From Capsulimonas corticalis (GTDB taxonomy: Bacteria > Armatimonadota > Armatimonadia > Armatimonadales > Capsulimonadaceae): 64,000 nt of DNA. Shown here one piece after another: positions 59,464 through 64,000 of the stretch. The notes under the pieces are model-generated. The model made no database searches, was not told the origin of the DNA, and saw only the letters and a program-made list of their open reading frames with translations. Within the stretch, counting starts at the first letter, position 1. Every line of letters begins with the position of its first letter. The stretch is taken from assembly GCF_003574315.2 (NCBI RefSeq), contig NZ_AP025739.1, forward strand, positions 6,696,001-6,760,000, in the 5' to 3' direction. The position numbers and the translations under genes were made by a program.

Positions 59464-60345
59464 ATGCAGATCAAACCGCACCTATCCGCCCGCTTCACGT
59501 CCAGCGCAGCGCGGATCGCCGCCCTCGGCGCAGTCGCCGTCCTATTTGCCGGTTCGCCCACGCGGGCCACGCAAAACGATCCCTTCCCCTCGCCATTGGA
59601 GTCAATCCAAGTCGCTCCCGGCGAGGGCTCGACATTCCACAACCGTCTCGATCAAGGCGAGCTTTACCTGCTGAAAGCCAATGGCGACGCAGTGTCCGGC
59701 GGCGACGGCCCGGGGATCGATATCGAACCGAAGACGCTTCGACCGGCGCTGGGAGCCGGCGCGACGCGCATGATCTGGACTGCAAGCGATCGCAAAAGCC
59801 ACACGTATTATATGATCGTCAACGGCAGCGGCGGCCCACTCTCCCTGAAGCGTACGCCTCCCGCTCGGTTACTCGCCGGCGCCTCCCCAGATGGCGACGC
59901 GATGACCGTTTCCCTCTACCGTCTCTCGGCGCTCCCAGCGCCGCTGGAGACATTGCAAGTCCCGCTGCTCCAGAAGATCGTCCCAACCGTTATGGCGACC
60001 CGCAAATCCGCCGTCTACTTGCTGCAAGCGATCGGACAGGGCCGTGTCGGAGGCGGCGGGCTCGGTCAGGGCGACGCCGAGTATATGGATTACGACGCGA
60101 GCGGCGCGGGCCAGGTGGATGTCGGCGACGGCAACACGGACTACGGCCTGGGCGTGGACGAATCCGATCTCGCAAAATCGCCCCACGCCCACTGGTGGGG
60201 GCCATGGCGCCAGGACCACGTCTACGACATGCTCTTTACCGGGACCGGAAAGCCGATTTCGTTTATGTTCTACGATGTCGCCGGCGGCTACGGCGACAAT
60301 TCCCCGACCGATACCCTGACGGTCAAGGTCTACGCGCTGCCGTAA
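59464..60345 (+). CDS. Secreted protein with an internal duplication
   Basis: 293 residues. Signal peptide (about 1-37). Two related halves of ~130 residues: SPLESIQVAPGE with GELYLLKANGD, and APLETLQVPLL with SAVYLLQAIGQ, each ending with TVSLYRLS or TVKVYALP. Contains GDGNTDYGLGVDESD and MFYDVAGGYGDNSPTD, with acidic loops that could bind metal. No family recognised. Probably a secreted ligand-binding or structural protein. Confidence 0.65.
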   Translation: MQIKPHLSARFTSSAARIAALGAVAVLFAGSPTRATQNDPFPSPLESIQVAPGEGSTFHNRLDQGELYLLKANGDAVSGGDGPGIDIEPKTLRPALGAGATRMIWTASDRKSHTYYMIVNGSGGPLSLKRTPPARLLAGASPDGDAMTVSLYRLSALPAPLETLQVPLLQKIVPTVMATRKSAVYLLQAIGQGRVGGGGLGQGDAEYMDYDASGAGQVDVGDGNTDYGLGVDESDLAKSPHAHWWGPWRQDHVYDMLFTGTGKPISFMFYDVAGGYGDNSPTDTLTVKVYALP

Positions 60346-60443
60346 CGGCGAGGCGTCAGGTCACCCAGCGCAGGATTATCCGCGCGCGGCGGCTAACAGC
60401 AGCGCGAGTTCATGAAGTCTCCGATCTCCAGAAAGGTCTCGAT

Positions 60444-61073
60444 GTGAAACGAATCTATGTTGCCCTCTTGTTGTCCGCAGGAATTTGTTCGTCCGCCTGG
60501 ATGCTTCCGCCATGCATGGCCGCCCACGCCAAAGCGAAACCCGCAAAGCCTCCAAAACCGACGGGCGGCGCCAATCAGGTCCAGGGAACGTCGGGCAAAG
60601 TTGGCGATATGCTGTTTACCGGACAGTGGCGCTTTCAAGTGACAGGTTTCCAGCAGGTCAATTCCTACACCTTGAAAGTCCCAGCAAGCGAGCAGGACTA
60701 TGCGAAATGGCATAGCGACGCGGAATACGACGACGCCTCGCATACGTTTACTCCCAAAGAAGGCATTACGTTGATCGCGGTCGATTGCTATGTTAAGAAC
60801 GGCCAGCCGAAGACAACGGAGCAGCTTGACGGATACAGCGACGATCCTAAAACCGCCCTGACCGACGACCACAGCAACTCCTATCCGCCCATCGCCTACG
60901 ATATGGTCTCACGCGGCGCCTGGGTGACAAAGCCATTGCTGCCCGGATCCGGTGAAAAGATCACCCTCCTTTTCGCCGTCGAATCGGGAACAACGCCGAA
61001 GGACCTGGTGGTCACACTCAAAAATTGGAGCTTGCACAAAGGAAAAGAAGTACGAGTGTCCCTGGCGCCATAG
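60444..61073 (+). CDS. Hypothetical secreted protein
   Basis: 209 residues from a GTG at 60444, with AGAAAGG seven bases upstream. Signal peptide (MKRIYVALLLSAGICSSAWM). The mature part is Lys/Pro-rich and then beta-rich (MLFTGQWRFQVTGFQQVNSY, GITLIAVDCYVKNGQPKTTE, KITLLFAVESGTTPKDLVVT), the sheet pattern of DUF4352-like immunoglobulin folds, though the match is not certain. Confidence 0.65.
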   Translation: MKRIYVALLLSAGICSSAWMLPPCMAAHAKAKPAKPPKPTGGANQVQGTSGKVGDMLFTGQWRFQVTGFQQVNSYTLKVPASEQDYAKWHSDAEYDDASHTFTPKEGITLIAVDCYVKNGQPKTTEQLDGYSDDPKTALTDDHSNSYPPIAYDMVSRGAWVTKPLLPGSGEKITLLFAVESGTTPKDLVVTLKNWSLHKGKEVRVSLAP

Positions 61074-61147
61074 CCAGGGTGGTTCCCAAGATCGCCGTTT
61101 CTCTTTGCTTCACCCCGCATTCATGCCGGGTACAATAGCGGCAGGGC

Positions 61148-61176
61148 GGTGGGCGGCGTAGCAAGCGCCGCCCACC
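61148..61176 (+). other. Leader hairpin before phosphoglucomutase
   Basis: GGTGGGCGGCG (61148-61158) and CGCCGCCCACC (61166-61176) form a perfect 11-bp stem with the loop TAGCAAG, 55 bases before the pgm ATG. No T-tract; nothing else was recognised in 61074-61230 apart from a TACAAT-like -10 near 61132. Confidence 0.4.
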
Positions 61177-61230
61177 TGTCTCGCGTAATTCCAGACCCAT
61201 CTTCGCATTGTAAAGAGAGATTAGAGAATC

Positions 61231-62871
61231 ATGGCCGTCTCCGAACTCGCCGGAAAGCCCGCGCCGCGGGAGCTGCTTGTCAATATCCCCCGTTTGATCT
61301 CCGCGTACTACACGCAGAAGCCCGATCCCAACAATCCCGCGCACGCCGTCGCGTTCGGCACCTCAGGACATCGCGGGTCGTCGTTCGCCTGCACATTCAA
61401 TGAGGATCATATCCTGGCGATCTCGCAGGCGATCGCCGAGTATCGCCAGTCGCAGAATATGACGGGGCCGCTGTATCTGGGCATGGACACGCATGCGCTG
61501 TCCGAGCCGGCGCTTTCGACGGCGATTGAAGTGCTGGCGGCGAATGGCGTGGACGTCTTTGTGCAGGCGGATCGCGGATATACCCCTACCCCGGTCATCT
61601 CGCACGCGATTCTCACCTATAATAAGGGCCGTACGGAGGGACTGGCGGACGGCGTGGTGATTACCCCATCGCACAACCCGCCCGGCGACGGCGGCTTCAA
61701 GTACAACCCCCCGTCGGGCGGCCCGGCGGATACGGGGACGACGAAGATCGTGCAGGACCGCGCGAATGAGCTGCTGCGTGAAGGCTTGAAGTCCGTCAAG
61801 CGTCTGACATTGGACAAGGCGCTCGCGCTGGACACCGTGCATCAGTACGATTACATCACGCCCTATGTGGACGATCTGGCGAATGTGATTGATATGGAGG
61901 CGATTAAGAACTCGGGCCTGAAGATCGGCGTCGATCCGATGGGCGGCGCGGGCGTCGGCTACTGGAAGCCGATCATCGCGAAGTACGGCCTGAACATCGA
62001 GATCGTCAATCCCAATGTCGATCCGACGTTTTCGTTCATGACGGTGGACAAAGACGGCAAGATCCGCATGGACTGCTCGTCGCCGTACGCGATGGCGAGC
62101 CTGATCGGTCTGAAGGACCGCTTCGACATCGCCTTCGGCAATGACCCGGACACCGACCGGCATGGCGTCGTCGCCCCAAGCGTCGGTCTGCTGAATCCGA
62201 ACCACTATCTGGCGGTCGCCATCTCTTATCTCTTCCAGAACCGCCCGAACTGGCGCGCGGACGCCGCCGTGGGCAAGACGCTGGTCTCCAGCTCCATGAT
62301 CGACCGCGTCGCCGCCGATCTTGGCCGCAGGCTCGCCGAAGTCCCGGTCGGCTTCAAGTGGTTCGTCGACGGCCTTGTCGACGGCAGCTATGGCTTCGGC
62401 GGCGAGGAAAGCGCGGGCGCATCCTTCCTGCGCACCGACGGCTCGGTCTGGACCACGGACAAGGACGGGATCATTCTGGATCTGCTCGCCGCCGAGATCA
62501 CCGCCAAGACCGGCCGCGATCCCGGCCAGCACTATCAAGATCTGGAAGCCAAATTCGGCAGCCCCGTCTACGAACGCATCGACGCCCCCGCGACGGTTGA
62601 GCAGGGCAAGATCCTGGCGAACCTCACCCCGGACAAAGTGACCGCCGACACCCTCGCCGGCGACAAGATCACCGCCAAGCTCACCCGCGCCCCCGGCAAC
62701 GACGCGCCCATCGGCGGCCTCAAAGTCGTTACCGACACCGGCTGGTTCGCCGCCCGGCCGTCCGGCACGGAGCCGATCTACAAGATCTACGCGGAGAGCT
62801 TCCAGGGCGCGGAGCACTTGAAGGCGATTCAGACCGAAGCGCAGGAGATCGTGACGGCGGCGCTGAAGTAA
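61231..62871 (+). CDS. pgm: Phosphoglucomutase (alpha-D-glucose phosphate-specific)
   Basis: 546 residues, the family's usual length. [11 protein letters not shown] is the N-terminal signature; [20 protein letters not shown] holds the phosphoserine (Ser147); [12 protein letters not shown] is the Mg2+-binding loop; [10 protein letters not shown] is the sugar-binding region; [16 protein letters not shown] is the phosphate-binding tail. Interconverts glucose 1-phosphate and glucose 6-phosphate in glycogen and nucleotide-sugar metabolism. Own leader with a hairpin. Confidence 0.98.
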   Translation: MAVSELAGKPAPRELLVNIPRLISAYYTQKPDPNNPAHAVAFGTSGHRGSSFACTFNEDHILAISQAIAEYRQSQNMTGPLYLGMDTHALSEPALSTAIEVLAANGVDVFVQADRGYTPTPVISHAILTYNKGRTEGLADGVVITPSHNPPGDGGFKYNPPSGGPADTGTTKIVQDRANELLREGLKSVKRLTLDKALALDTVHQYDYITPYVDDLANVIDMEAIKNSGLKIGVDPMGGAGVGYWKPIIAKYGLNIEIVNPNVDPTFSFMTVDKDGKIRMDCSSPYAMASLIGLKDRFDIAFGNDPDTDRHGVVAPSVGLLNPNHYLAVAISYLFQNRPNWRADAAVGKTLVSSSMIDRVAADLGRRLAEVPVGFKWFVDGLVDGSYGFGGEESAGASFLRTDGSVWTTDKDGIILDLLAAEITAKTGRDPGQHYQDLEAKFGSPVYERIDAPATVEQGKILANLTPDKVTADTLAGDKITAKLTRAPGNDAPIGGLKVVTDTGWFAARPSGTEPIYKIYAESFQGAEHLKAIQTEAQEIVTAALK

Positions 62872-62895
62872 CGCCCCATCGCCAGAAAGCAAACC

Positions 62896-63159
62896 ATGAC
62901 CATCACATTGATTCATCGCCTTTCTCGCTTCCTCCCCGCCGTCCTCGCAGCCGCCGCGACGGCTGCCCAGGCGCCCGCGCCTGTGGCGCCGCCGGCCAAG
63001 CCCGCCCCCATCCATCTTGCCGCGCCGGCGATCACGGCGACGCCGGCGGCGAGCAATTGTCCGCCGCAGTATGTCGGCCAGTGGATGGACGCGAACCATA
63101 TTCCGCACACGGCCCCGTTCTTCCCGGAACCAATCTCCGCTGAACCGCGCTGCAAGTAG
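62896..63159 (+). CDS. Small secreted Ala/Pro-rich protein
   Basis: 87 residues. Signal peptide (LSRFLPAVLAAAATAAQA), then a run of Ala/Pro and a short Cys-containing end (SNCPPQYVGQWMDANHIPHT, PEPISAEPRCK). Could be disulfide-linked through its two Cys. RBS is weak. No family recognised; real coding is likely but not certain. Confidence 0.45.
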   Translation: MTITLIHRLSRFLPAVLAAAATAAQAPAPVAPPAKPAPIHLAAPAITATPAASNCPPQYVGQWMDANHIPHTAPFFPEPISAEPRCK

Positions 63160-63228
63160 TGACAATGAGGAAATACGCCGCCCGTCGAGACGCTTCGGCC
63201 AGGCGCGCGGATGGAGAGGGCCGATGAC

Positions 63229-64000
63229 ATGCAGTTCCTAGGACTGGGCAACGGACCGTATCAGACCTTCAGCCATGGACTCTCGAACCCGCGATCGGAT
63301 CTGCTTTCGGGAGTTCGGTATCAGATCGTTCCCAGCATGCGCGGCGTCCCCGCCGCCCAGCTGCGATTGCAGTTCCGTCGCGATGCATCGAGCATCACCA
63401 ATCCCGAGATGACGCTCGCCGTGCTGCTGGACCGGAGCGGGTCGATGAGCGAGGCGTTCGCGGAGGGGCATGTCTATGATGTCGCTCAGGCCATTCTCAC
63501 ACACGTGCTAATGGCGGGGTCCGGATACGATTTGATCTTTTACGACGATCAAATCTCGGACGCGGGACATATCCAGAATAGCGCCGATCTGCGCGGCGCG
63601 ATCCTGCGCAACGGGCCGCGCGGCGGGACGTATGTCACGTCGGCGCTTCGGCATACGATCCAGAAGTATAAGTCCCGCGCGGGCCTTTATATTATCGTCA
63701 TCACCGATGGCGAGTTCGCGGACAAAGCCGATGTGATGCAGTTGGTCACGCAGGAGCTTTTGCCGCAGGTGAAACCGGAGTCGCCCTATGCGTTTCGATT
63801 GCACTTCGTCGGCGCGGGCGAAGGCGTCGATCACGTTTTTCTGAGACAGATGGAGGATGCGGCGACGGGGCAAGGCTCCCCGCTCGTCACGGCCCATCAC
63901 CACGCGCATCTGAGACACAGCCATACCGATATTCTCGCCGAGCTTGATAAGGCGTACGTGGGCGTCGGCGCATCGGCGACGGTCAGTGAAAGCAGCCCAT
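63229..64000 (+). CDS. VWA-domain protein, partial at the window edge
   Basis: Open from the ATG at 63229 (GGAGAGGG 9-16 bases upstream) to the end of the window, 257 codons with no stop. VWA domain with the MIDAS motif DRSGSMS in TLAVLLDRSGSMSEAF, then GGTYVTSALRHTI (Thr of MIDAS) and IIVITDGEFADKADVM (Asp). This metal-binding fold mediates protein interactions, similar to TerY/TerF-like proteins of stress-response systems. The rest of the gene is outside the window. Confidence 0.85.
   Translation, partial: MQFLGLGNGPYQTFSHGLSNPRSDLLSGVRYQIVPSMRGVPAAQLRLQFRRDASSITNPEMTLAVLLDRSGSMSEAFAEGHVYDVAQAILTHVLMAGSGYDLIFYDDQISDAGHIQNSADLRGAILRNGPRGGTYVTSALRHTIQKYKSRAGLYIIVITDGEFADKADVMQLVTQELLPQVKPESPYAFRLHFVGAGEGVDHVFLRQMEDAATGQGSPLVTAHHHAHLRHSHTDILAELDKAYVGVGASATVSESSP

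Noticed and set aside
61363-63165. Reverse-strand frame of 600 codons opposite pgm
   Set aside because: The plus frame is an unmistakable phosphoglucomutase with all motifs.

Overview
The window looks like chromosome of a GC-rich, Gram-negative-type bacterium, most likely a member of Armatimonadota (Capsulimonas-like). This is an inference from content. There are four separate DUF1559 pseudopilin-like genes (prepilin N-terminus plus an H-X9-DG-type C-terminus), a gene style typical of Armatimonadota and Planctomycetes. A DUF5916 beta-barrel protein implies an outer membrane. There are two BlaI/M56 sensor operons, an S53 peptidase with FnIII repeats, and HAF-repeat and VCBS-repeat surface proteins. 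No rRNA, tRNA or CRISPR array was recognised.

Layout. 1-5.6 kb: end of a membrane protein, a DUF1559 gene, a double-domain M16 peptidase broken by a frameshift/deletion, a second DUF1559 gene and a membrane-anchored cytochrome c. 5.6-7 kb (minus): a TMEM175-like channel and an F420/NADP reductase-like protein. 7.0-8.8 kb: an IS4-family insertion sequence whose flanks carry inverted copies of an intergenic repeat. 8.8-11.8 kb (minus): an AraC regulator with three small catabolic or stress enzymes. 11.8-15.4 kb (minus): blaI plus a very large M56 peptidase that seems fused to a SecD-like and a pseudopilin-like domain. 15.4-23 kb: mixed small genes (AspH-like hydroxylase, Nudix, PAS-HATPase, ankyrin, M23 peptidase, third DUF1559). 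23-30.2 kb: two large secreted proteins (beta-helix/VCBS and S53/FnIII). 30.2-33.6 kb: an unidentified exported protein, a glycosyltransferase, an L-type lectin-like protein and a small hypothetical gene. 33.6-37.8 kb: an apparent operon of ArsR regulator, SRPBCC protein, DUF1801 protein and a shortened UvrA-like ATPase, then a small gene. 37.8-42.1 kb: DUF5916 protein, esterase, HAF-repeat protein.

42.2-50.5 kb is the most distinctive block: a YtrA-type GntR repressor gene with a clear operator, one ABC ATPase, and four consecutive paralogous polytopic membrane proteins of 555-570 residues. It looks like an expanded ABC export or stress system under one repressor. It is followed by an unusually AT-rich stretch of about 0.5 kb holding a perfect consensus promoter and the fourth DUF1559 gene.

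52-64 kb: an exported transglutaminase-like protein, a YrhB/Imm35-like gene, a PadR/HAAS-type pair, the second BlaI/M56 operon, two exported proteins of unknown function, phosphoglucomutase, and the start of a VWA-domain protein cut by the window edge. Several regulators (both BlaI, PadR, ArsR, GntR) have palindromes overlapping recognisable -35/-10 promoters, so local autoregulation can be read from the sequence. All functional statements are by recognition of motifs; no database search was run.
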